DNA of 14,481 bases from Bacteroidales bacterium (lineage in GTDB: Bacteria; Bacteroidota; Bacteroidia; Bacteroidales; UBA7960). This document shows, one piece after another, positions 1 through 6,230 of the stretch. Both the position numbers and the translations under genes were made by a program. The notes under the pieces are model-generated. The model was not told the origin of the DNA. It did no database searches and was given only the letters and a program-made list of their open reading frames with translations. Every line of letters begins with the position of its first letter. Within the stretch, counting starts at the first letter, position 1. The stretch is taken from positions 1 through 14,481 of the forward strand of contig SKTA01000186.1 in assembly GCA_007122745.1 (NCBI GenBank), in the 5' to 3' direction.

Positions 1-576
1 ATTAAAGGTCCTGTTGGCATTGGTGAAGGGTCTGTTGTTAGGATGGGGGCGAAGATATATGAAGGATCATCCATCGGCCCTTATTGTAAAGTTGGCGGCG
101 AGATGATGTCTTCTGTGATCTTTGGTTACACCAACAAAGCCCATGACGGGTTCCTGGGTCACAGCGTTATCGGCGAATGGTGCAACCTGGGTGCAGATAC
201 CAATACCAGCAACCTGAAAAATAATTACGATGAGGTCCGCCTCTGGGACTATGCCGAAGAGAGTTTTGTCAATACCGGCATGATGTTTTGCGGCACCTTC
301 ATGGGAGACCATACCAAGTGTGGCATCAACACCATGTTCAACACAGGTACTGTAATAGGGGTCAATGCCATGATCTTCGGCGCAGGATTCATGCGAAACT
401 TCATCCCCTCCTTCTCCTGGGGAAGCGTTTCCGGTTTTACAACCTTTAACATTGACAAGGCGGTAAGGGTTGCCCGGCGTATGTATGCGCGCCGAAACAA
501 AGAGTTTACCGTCATTGATGAGCAAATCCTCAAGAACGTATTTGACCATACACTCGGATATCGAAAGATATTGTAA
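1..576 (+). CDS. GlmU-like sugar nucleotidyltransferase, C-terminal part (5' truncated)
   Basis: The reading frame is open from base 1, so the gene begins before the window; the first internal ATG (43) is not the real start. The visible 191 residues are hexapeptide-repeat-like (GPVGIGEGS, GSSIGPYCKVGGE, GHSVIGEWCNLGADTNTSNLKNNY), which predicts a left-handed beta-helix. In the Bacteroidetes GlmU-like family, as I remember it, such a domain follows an N-terminal nucleotidyltransferase domain that lies outside this window. The segment containing NTGMMFCGTFMGDHTKCGIN and the NTGTVIGVNAMIFGAGF region are strongly reminiscent of that family. The role is probably acyl or nucleotidyl transfer to a sugar phosphate for cell-envelope precursors, but the substrate cannot be read from this part. 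It ends 236 bases before lon on the same strand. The family is fairly sure; equivalence to true GlmU is not claimed. Confidence 0.85.
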   Translation: MKGPVGIGEGSVVRMGAKIYEGSSIGPYCKVGGEMMSSVIFGYTNKAHDGFLGHSVIGEWCNLGADTNTSNLKNNYDEVRLWDYAEESFVNTGMMFCGTFMGDHTKCGINTMFNTGTVIGVNAMIFGAGFMRNFIPSFSWGSVSGFTTFNIDKAVRVARRMYARRNKEFTVIDEQILKNVFDHTLGYRKIL

Positions 577-581
577 TCCAA

Positions 582-600
582 TTCTCTGAACCAGAGAGAA
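582..600 (+). other. small inverted repeat just after the GlmU-like stop codon
   Basis: TTCTCT (582-587) and AGAGAA (595-600) can pair around a 7-base loop, five bases after the stop codon. No T-run follows, so this is a weak candidate for an RNA 3'-end hairpin rather than a classical intrinsic terminator. A second short inverted repeat, TTGTGC (662-667) with GCACAA (679-684), lies further on. Confidence 0.25.
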
Positions 601-686
601 CGAAGTTGAAAACTATCAGAAACCCTTCTATAAACAACAAAAAAACGGGGGCGGATGACTTTTGTGCAAAAAAGAATGGCACAACG

Positions 687-717
687 CTTGTTCACGTTAT
701 ATGTAAGATGATATTTG
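687..717 (+). promoter_or_regulatory. candidate lon promoter
   Basis: CTTG at 687-690 and GATATTTG at 710-717 are separated by 19 bases. This resembles the Bacteroidetes pattern of TTTG at -33 and TAnnTTTG at -7, with one mismatch in each box. It would start transcription near 723 and give a leader of about 90 bases before the first lon ATG. Assigned by motif only. Confidence 0.35.
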
Positions 718-720
718 ATC

Positions 721-744
721 AGTCCTGATTTTCAGAATCAGACT
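721..744. promoter_or_regulatory. inverted repeat at the presumed lon transcription start, possible operator
   Basis: AGTC-c-TGATT (721-730), TTCAG, then AATCA-GACT (736-744) is an inverted repeat of nine base pairs with one bulged C. It overlaps the start point predicted from the -7 box at 710-717. That placement fits a repressor site or a 5' RNA hairpin. No matching regulator is visible in the window. Confidence 0.35.
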
Positions 745-812
745 CAATACCCATCAAAACAAACACTTAAAAAAAGGTTATTGATCTTGTCTGACATTGG
801 AACTGTTCACGC

Positions 813-3290
813 ATGACTTTTTTGCATATTATTAATGACAATTTGACCGATTATTTTATGGGTATTTTTTCAGATCAGGATATTTATATTGGCAGGGATA
901 GCATGGACGGAGACAGCGAATTCATTCCCCTTTTATCGACGGAAGAGGAGCAACAAATGGAAGCGGAAGAAATTCCCGGGGAGTTGGCCATTCTGCCAAT
1001 CAAGAATACGGTTTTGTTCCCGGGGGTTGTGATACCGATCACGGTAAGCCGTGATAAATCCATTAAGCTGGTAAGGGACATATACAAGCAAAGCAGGATC
1101 ATAGGCGTGGTTGCCCAAAAGGATGCCAATGTTGAAGATCCCGATTTTGAAGATCTTTACAGGGTGGGTACGGCAGCATACATCATCAAGATTTTGCAGA
1201 TGCCCGATGGCAATACCACGGTTATCATTCAAGGTAAGAAGCGTTTTGAAATGCACGAGCTTACACAGACAGAGCCCTATTTCATGGCCCGTGTAACACC
1301 CTATGGTGAACCCCAAAAGCCTGCAAAAGACAAGAAGTTTGACGCATTGATCTCAACGATCAAAGACCTGGCCATTCAGATTGTCAAACTTTCACCCAAT
1401 GTACCCAGCGAGGCGGCATTTGCGTTGAAAAACATTGAAAGCCCGGCGTTTCTCGTCAACTTTATCTCTTCCAACCTGAATATTGAGATCACTGAAAAAC
1501 AAAAATTACTTGATATCCCGGACCTCAACAAAAGGGCAAACCTGGTACTGGAAAACCTGAACAAGGAGTTGCAGGTGGTTGAACTGAAGAACCAGATCCA
1601 TTCAAAGGTTAAGGTGGACATCGACAAGCAGCAACGCGATTACATCCTTGGACAACAGCTTAAAACCATTCAGGAGGAGTTGGGTGGCAGTCCGCACCAG
1701 CAGCAGATCAATGATCTGAAAGAACGTGCTGAGAAAAAAAAGTGGAGCAAGCAGATAAAAACGATATTTGAGAAAGAGGTTGCCCGGTTGCAGCGGATGA
1801 ATCCGGCTGCCATGGAATATACGGTGCACATGAATTACCTGGAAACACTGATTGAGCTTCCCTGGAACGAGTATACCTCTGATAATTTCGATTTAAAAAA
1901 GGCTCAACGGATTCTGGATGAGGATCATTATGGTTTGGAAAAGATCAAAGACAGGATCATTGAATACCTGGCTGTCCTCAAACTGAAGGGGGACATGAAA
2001 TCCCCCATTCTCTGTTTTGTTGGCCCGCCGGGGGTTGGAAAAACTTCGCTTGGCAAATCCATTGCACGTGCAATCGGAAGGAAGTACATCCGGATGTCGC
2101 TCGGCGGTTTGCGCGATGAGGCCGAAATTCGCGGCCATCGGAAGACATACGTAGGTGCAATGCCCGGCCGGATCATCCAGAACCTGAAAAAAGCCGGTTC
2201 CTCTAATCCCGTGTTCGTACTTGATGAGGTGGACAAGGTGGGATATAAAACTTTCTCGGGAGATCCCTCTTCCGCATTGCTGGAAGTGCTTGACCCTGAA
2301 CAGAATAACAGCTTCTACGATAACTACCTTGAAGTTGAGTATGATCTTTCAAACATCATGTTTATTGCCACAGCCAATACGCTTGCCGGTATTCAGCCTG
2401 CCTTGCGCGACCGGATGGAGGTGATCGACCTCAGCGGGTACATTGTGGAAGAGAAACAGGAGATCGCTCGTCGCCATTTGATCCCCAGGCAGTTGGATGC
2501 ACATGGTGTAAAGAAAAATCAGCTTAAGTTTTCCAAAAAAGTGCTGGAGAAGATCATACAGGATTATACGCGGGAATCGGGCGTTCGAAGCCTGGAAAAA
2601 ACCATTGCCAAAGTTATCAGGGCCAAAGCTCGCGACATTGTGATTGGAAAGCATAAAGATCCAAAACTTAAACCTGAGGACATGATCGGTATCCTTGGAG
2701 CACCCAGGTTTAGCCGTGATCAAAGTCAGGCTGGAAACATCTCAGGTGTGATGACCGGACTTGCATGGACAATGGCCGGCGGACAGACCCTTTTTGTGGA
2801 GGTAAGCATCAGCAAGGGGAAAGGAGCACTCACTCTTACCGGAAGTTTGGGTGACGTGATGAAGGAATCGGCTACCCTGGCATACGAATACCTGAAAGCC
2901 CATACAGGAGACCTTGGCATAGATCCCGACATATTCCAGAAAAACAATGTACACATCCACGTGCCGGAAGGTGCCACACCCAAAGATGGTCCCTCTGCCG
3001 GTATCACCATGTTTGCAGCATTGGCTTCTGCATTCACAAAGCGAATAGCCAAACCGGGTGTGGCCATGACCGGAGAAATAACGTTAAGAGGCAAAGTACT
3101 GCCTGTAGGAGGCATTAAGGAAAAAATTCTGGCCGCCAAACGTGCCGGCATCCAAAAAATCATCCTGTCGAAGGAAAATCGTAAAAATGTGGATGAGATC
3201 AATCCGATATATTTGAAAGGCGTTGAATTTGAGTATGTTGATGAGATGATCCAGGTTGTCGACCATTGTATGAACCAACCAAACAGCTAA
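813..3290 (+). CDS. lon: ATP-dependent protease Lon (endopeptidase La)
   Basis: Cytosolic AAA+ serine protease that degrades misfolded and regulatory proteins. Using 825 residues from the ATG at 813, the order is: LON substrate-binding domain from about residue 57 (ELAILPIKNTVLFPG), a helical linker to about 350, then the AAA+ module with Walker A GPPGVGKT (404-411), Walker B VFVLDEVDK with D471/E472, sensor ATANT (519-523) and arginine segment ALRDRM. The S16 protease domain has the nucleophile S728 in KDGPSAG and K771 in GGIKEK, 43 residues apart as in E. coli (S679/K722). Length and all catalytic residues are normal. The start is uncertain: in-frame ATGs also occur at 858 and 903, and only 903 is preceded by a purine-rich AGGGA. 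From memory, related Bacteroidetes proteins extend upstream of the MDGDSEFIPLL block that starts at 903, so 813 or 858 is preferred. The upstream GlmU-like gene is 236 bases away, so lon probably has its own promoter. Confidence 0.97.
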   Translation: MTFLHIINDNLTDYFMGIFSDQDIYIGRDSMDGDSEFIPLLSTEEEQQMEAEEIPGELAILPIKNTVLFPGVVIPITVSRDKSIKLVRDIYKQSRIIGVVAQKDANVEDPDFEDLYRVGTAAYIIKILQMPDGNTTVIIQGKKRFEMHELTQTEPYFMARVTPYGEPQKPAKDKKFDALISTIKDLAIQIVKLSPNVPSEAAFALKNIESPAFLVNFISSNLNIEITEKQKLLDIPDLNKRANLVLENLNKELQVVELKNQIHSKVKVDIDKQQRDYILGQQLKTIQEELGGSPHQQQINDLKERAEKKKWSKQIKTIFEKEVARLQRMNPAAMEYTVHMNYLETLIELPWNEYTSDNFDLKKAQRILDEDHYGLEKIKDRIIEYLAVLKLKGDMKSPILCFVGPPGVGKTSLGKSIARAIGRKYIRMSLGGLRDEAEIRGHRKTYVGAMPGRIIQNLKKAGSSNPVFVLDEVDKVGYKTFSGDPSSALLEVLDPEQNNSFYDNYLEVEYDLSNIMFIATANTLAGIQPALRDRMEVIDLSGYIVEEKQEIARRHLIPRQLDAHGVKKNQLKFSKKVLEKIIQDYTRESGVRSLEKTIAKVIRAKARDIVIGKHKDPKLKPEDMIGILGAPRFSRDQSQAGNISGVMTGLAWTMAGGQTLFVEVSISKGKGALTLTGSLGDVMKESATLAYEYLKAHTGDLGIDPDIFQKNNVHIHVPEGATPKDGPSAGITMFAALASAFTKRIAKPGVAMTGEITLRGKVLPVGGIKEKILAAKRAGIQKIILSKENRKNVDEINPIYLKGVEFEYVDEMIQVVDHCMNQPNS

Positions 3291-3296
3291 AAAGTG

Positions 3297-3330
3297 CGGC
3301 AACCGGATCAGAACCAAGTGCCGGTTTTTC
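3297..3330 (+). terminator. possible lon terminator
   Basis: Just after the lon stop codon, AACCGG (3301-3306) can pair with CCGGTT (3321-3326), and the right arm runs into a short T-run ending at 3329. The 14-base loop is long, and CGGCA (3297-3301) can instead pair with TGCCG (3319-3323), so the hairpin is only moderately convincing. Confidence 0.4.
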
Positions 3331-3370
3331 TTAGGTGCTGATTTTTAGTTTTCTGTTTGTTATTTTTTTC

Positions 3371-3378
3371 TATCTTTG
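3371..3378 (+). promoter_or_regulatory. rpsA promoter, -7 element TATCTTTG
   Basis: TATCTTTG matches the Bacteroidetes -7 consensus TAnnTTTG exactly. The expected -33 position, about 19-20 bases upstream, holds only a T-rich GTTTTCTG; a perfect TTTG at 3356-3359 is too close. Transcription would start near 3384, leaving an rpsA leader of about 115 bases. Confidence 0.6.
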
Positions 3379-3383
3379 CAGTC

Positions 3384-3499
3384 CCGTTGGCGGGCCCTGA
3401 ATTCTTATTGTTTAACCCGGTTGTTTCGAAGGATCAATAAAATACAAACAAAAAAGAAAATTATTTTCGAAATAACCACAAGTGAAATTTTATTAATTA
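3384..3499 (+). other. rpsA 5' leader, AT-rich with small palindromes
   Basis: The predicted untranslated leader opens with CCCG-TTGG-CGGG (3383-3394) and later holds GAAAAT-T-ATTTTC (3456-3468). No Shine-Dalgarno sequence precedes the ATG at 3500; the last 14 bases are almost all A and T (TTTTATTAATTA), as is usual for strongly translated Bacteroidetes genes. Whether the leader mediates S1 autoregulation cannot be decided from sequence alone. Confidence 0.35.
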
Positions 3500-6154
3500 A
3501 TGTCCGAAGAACAAAAAAACACCGCTTCTCAAGAAGACAAGCCGGTAGAAGAAACCAAAGATCAGCAAAACGAAGGGCAGGCTGAAGAGAAAAAGAGCGT
3601 TGACGCGCAAGGTGAGGAAAAACCTGAGAAACAGGAAGAAAAGGCTGACGCGCAAGGTGAGGAAAAACCTGAGAAACAGGAAGAAAAGGCTGAAGCGCAA
3701 GGTGAGGAAAAACCTGAGAAACAGGAAGAAAAGGCTGAAGCGCCCCAAGTTGAAGCGCCTAAAGAAGAACCTGTAGCAGAAAAGCCTGAAGAGCTGATTG
3801 CCGAGGAGACCCCGGAGCAAATCTCTGAAGAGGAAAAAGCTGAAATCTCAGAAGCAGTTTCTGAAGAGAAAAAAGAGGAAGCCCCTGTGGAAGTGATCAT
3901 TGAGGATTCACAGAAACCAATTGGTGAAGAACAGATACCTGAAAAAGCTGAAAAACCGGTTTTTGAAGAGCAGGTGCCCGGAGAATTTGACTGGGATGCT
4001 GCTGATACAAAACAGGACCTGTATTCCAAAGAGGAACGTGAGCGTCTGGAAAACATTTATGAAGAAACGCTGAAATCCATTGGTGAAGGTGAAGTGATCG
4101 ATGGCACCGTGGTGTCAAAAAACACCCGTGAAGTTGTTGTAAACATTGGTTTCAAATCTGACGGTATCCTTCCCGCAGCGGAGTTGCGATATAACCTCGA
4201 CCTGGATATTGGAGATACCATTGAAGTATACGTCGAAAGCCAGGAAGACAGTACGGGACAGCTCGTATTGTCGCACAAGAAAGCGCGCACGTTGCGTTCA
4301 TGGGAACGCATTAACCAGGCGAAAGAAAATGACGAGATCATCCAGGGATTTGTGAAATGCCGTACAAAAGGTGGTCTCATTGTGGATGTATTCGGTATTG
4401 AAGCCTTCCTTCCCGGTTCACAGATTGATGTGAAGCCAATCCGCGATTATGACATCTATGTTGGTAAAACCATGGACTTTAAAGTGGTTAAGATCAACCA
4501 TGAATACAAAAACGTGGTCGTTTCGCACAAAGCACTTATCGAAGCTGAGCTTGAGATCCAGAAAGCAGAAATTATTGCCAAGCTTGAAAAAGGACAGATC
4601 CTTGAAGGTACTGTCAAGAACATTACATCCTATGGTGTATTTGTTGACCTCGGTGGCGTTGACGGTCTCGTTCACATCACGGATCTATCATGGGGCCGTA
4701 TCAACCATCCCGAAGAAATTGTCAAGCTGGATGAGAAGATCAATGTGGTTATCCTTGATTTTGATGAGAACAAAAAGCGCATTGCACTGGGTCTGAAACA
4801 GCTTACACCACATCCGTGGGATTCGCTTGATCCGGAGCTGAAGATTGGTGATAAAGTAAAAGGAAAAGTTGTCGTGATTGCCGACTATGGTGCTTTCATA
4901 GAAATTGCATCAGGCGTAGAGGGCTTGATCCACGTTTCGGAAATGTCCTGGTCGCAGCATCTGCGCACCGCTCAGGATTTCCTGAAAGTGGGTGACGAAG
5001 TGGAGGCCGTGATCCTGACCCTCGACCGTGAAGATCGCAAAATGTCGCTTGGTATCAAACAACTTATACCCGATCCATGGGAGAATATCCATGAGAAATA
5101 TGCCGTTGGTACAAAAACAACCGCTACTGTTCGCAATTTTACCAATTTCGGAATTTTTGTTGAGCTGGAAGAGGGTGTTGACGGACTGATCCACATCAGC
5201 GACCTGAGCTGGAGCAAGAAGATCAAGCATCCCGCCGAATTTACCAAGATCGGTGAAAGCATCGAAGTGGTTGTTCTTGACGTTGATAAGGAAAACCGCC
5301 GCTTGAGCCTCGGCCACAAACAGCTGGAAGAGAATCCATGGGATGTATTTGAGTCTGTATTCGTTATTGATTCAGTACACCAGGGAACAATCGTTGGTAC
5401 ATCCGATAAGGGAGTAATTGTTGCCCTGCCATACGGTGTTGAAGGATTTGCTCCGACAAGGCATATCGTAAAAGAGGACGGCACTGCTGCCAAGATGGAT
5501 GAGACCCTTGATTTCAAAGTGATTGAGTTTAATAAGGAAAGCAAGAAGATTGTGGTTTCCCATACGAAAGTCTTCCAGGATGTGAAATATGCCGAAAGGG
5601 CATCAGAAATATCTGAAAAGAAAACCAGGGAAAAAGCAACCAAGAAAGTTGTCAAGAAAATGAAAGACAGCCTGGAGAAAACAACCCTTGGCGACCTTGA
5701 TGTGTTGGCAAACCTGAAATCAGAAATCGAAAAATCTGAAAAAACAGAACAAACAGCCAAAAAAGAGGAAGCGATAAAGAAGCTTGAAGCAAGAGCTGCT
5801 GCTGAGAAGAAGAAAGAGAAGAAGGAGGAAAAGAAAGAGGAAAAGAAAGAGGAAAAGAAAGAGGCAGCTGAAGCAAAAGAGCAGACTGAAGAAAAAGAGG
5901 AAAAGTCAGAAAAGGCTGCAAAGGCTGTAAAGGGTGCAAAGGAAGAACCTGTTAAGGAAGAACCTGCCAAGGAAGAACCTGTCAAGGAAGAACCTGCTAA
6001 GGAGGAAGCTGCTGAGGAGAAGAAAGAGCCCGCGAAGAAAACGCGCGCCAAAACCACAAAGAAGGAGGAAAAGAAGCCTGCAAAAAAGGCAGCCAAGAAA
6101 GCGGATAAGGAAGAAGACGCTGCTGAAGATAAAGATGCGGACGCCAAAAAGTAA
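3500..6154 (+). CDS. rpsA: 30S ribosomal protein S1 with long charged N- and C-terminal extensions
   Basis: S1 binds mRNA on the small ribosomal subunit and helps start translation. The 884 residues contain six S1 (OB-fold) domains at about 198-262, 279-345, 365-434, 449-521, 537-607 and 624-690. Landmarks are EVVVNIGFKSDGILP, GIEAFLPGSQIDV, ITSYGVFVDLGGVDGLVHI, ADYGAFIEIASGVEGLIHV and NFTNFGIFVELEEGVDGLIH. This core closely resembles Bacteroides S1 as I remember it (about 600 residues). It is preceded by about 160 acidic residues (E, P, K, Q and A rich), including three near-identical 15-residue units at 35-79. It is followed by about 190 Lys/Glu-rich residues with KKEE and KEEPV/A repeats and a final AKKTRAKTTKK-type basic stretch. 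Both tails look disordered and lack recognisable domains. The ATG at 3500 is the first in frame and fits the AT-rich initiation context. The gene is followed by a strong terminator and has its own promoter. Identity is very sure; the role of the tails is unknown. Confidence 0.97.
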   Translation: MSEEQKNTASQEDKPVEETKDQQNEGQAEEKKSVDAQGEEKPEKQEEKADAQGEEKPEKQEEKAEAQGEEKPEKQEEKAEAPQVEAPKEEPVAEKPEELIAEETPEQISEEEKAEISEAVSEEKKEEAPVEVIIEDSQKPIGEEQIPEKAEKPVFEEQVPGEFDWDAADTKQDLYSKEERERLENIYEETLKSIGEGEVIDGTVVSKNTREVVVNIGFKSDGILPAAELRYNLDLDIGDTIEVYVESQEDSTGQLVLSHKKARTLRSWERINQAKENDEIIQGFVKCRTKGGLIVDVFGIEAFLPGSQIDVKPIRDYDIYVGKTMDFKVVKINHEYKNVVVSHKALIEAELEIQKAEIIAKLEKGQILEGTVKNITSYGVFVDLGGVDGLVHITDLSWGRINHPEEIVKLDEKINVVILDFDENKKRIALGLKQLTPHPWDSLDPELKIGDKVKGKVVVIADYGAFIEIASGVEGLIHVSEMSWSQHLRTAQDFLKVGDEVEAVILTLDREDRKMSLGIKQLIPDPWENIHEKYAVGTKTTATVRNFTNFGIFVELEEGVDGLIHISDLSWSKKIKHPAEFTKIGESIEVVVLDVDKENRRLSLGHKQLEENPWDVFESVFVIDSVHQGTIVGTSDKGVIVALPYGVEGFAPTRHIVKEDGTAAKMDETLDFKVIEFNKESKKIVVSHTKVFQDVKYAERASEISEKKTREKATKKVVKKMKDSLEKTTLGDLDVLANLKSEIEKSEKTEQTAKKEEAIKKLEARAAAEKKKEKKEEKKEEKKEEKKEAAEAKEQTEEKEEKSEKAAKAVKGAKEEPVKEEPAKEEPVKEEPAKEEAAEEKKEPAKKTRAKTTKKEEKKPAKKAAKKADKEEDAAEDKDADAKK
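3602..3736 (+). repeat. three 45-bp tandem repeats inside rpsA
   Basis: Units at 3602-3646, 3647-3691 and 3692-3736 each encode 15 residues, D/E-AQGEEKPEKQEEKA. By eye they differ at one base: GAC in units 1 and 2, GAA in unit 3. A degenerate start of a fourth unit follows at 3737. Such identity at silent positions indicates recent duplication, and each unit keeps the frame. Confidence 0.95.
5819..5863 (+). repeat. 12-bp repeats (KKEE) in the rpsA tail
   Basis: Three units of aag-aar-gag-gaa at 5819-5830, 5831-5842 and 5843-5854, and a partial fourth to 5863, encode KKEE in the C-terminal tail of S1. Confidence 0.85.
5939..6013 (+). repeat. 15-bp repeats (KEEPV/KEEPA) in the rpsA tail
   Basis: Four units encode KEEPV, KEEPA, KEEPV and KEEPA (5939-5998), followed by a degenerate fifth, KEEAA (5999-6013). 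The first 14 bases of each of the four units differ only near the third V/A codon position, so the array probably grew by slippage or unequal exchange. Confidence 0.85.
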
Positions 6155-6170
6155 TATTCAGCTGATATCG

Positions 6171-6208
6171 AAAAAAAGGCTTGTTTGCGGGAGCAGACAA
6201 GCCTTTTT
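6171..6208. terminator. bidirectional intrinsic terminator between rpsA and the FAD/Fe-S oxidoreductase
   Basis: A 16-bp stem (6173-6188 with 6193-6208, one G-U pair) closes on the tetraloop GGGA. It has a T-run on the + side (6204-6208) and an A-run on the other side (6171-6177), which reads as seven Ts on the - strand. It lies 16 bases after the rpsA stop and 22 bases beyond the stop of the convergent gene, so it can end transcripts from both directions. Confidence 0.9.
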
Positions 6209-6230
6209 CTTTGGCGTCAACCGGGATTTT

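Noticed and set aside
770..812. Frameshifted or longer N-terminus for lon upstream of 813
   Set aside because: No in-frame start or family-like sequence lies upstream, and the Lon domain is complete without it.
3562..4056. 164-codon open frame on the - strand opposite the rpsA 45-bp repeats
   Set aside because: Shadow of the low-complexity N-terminal tail; its FSSCFSGFSSPCAS repeats are just the reverse reading of the S1 repeats.
4972..6147. 391-codon open frame on the - strand within rpsA, Ser/Phe-rich
   Set aside because: It is antisense to the Lys/Glu-rich tail and the last S1 domains of rpsA; AAG/GAA-rich codons give few stops on the opposite strand and yield Ser/Phe runs. No domain is visible.
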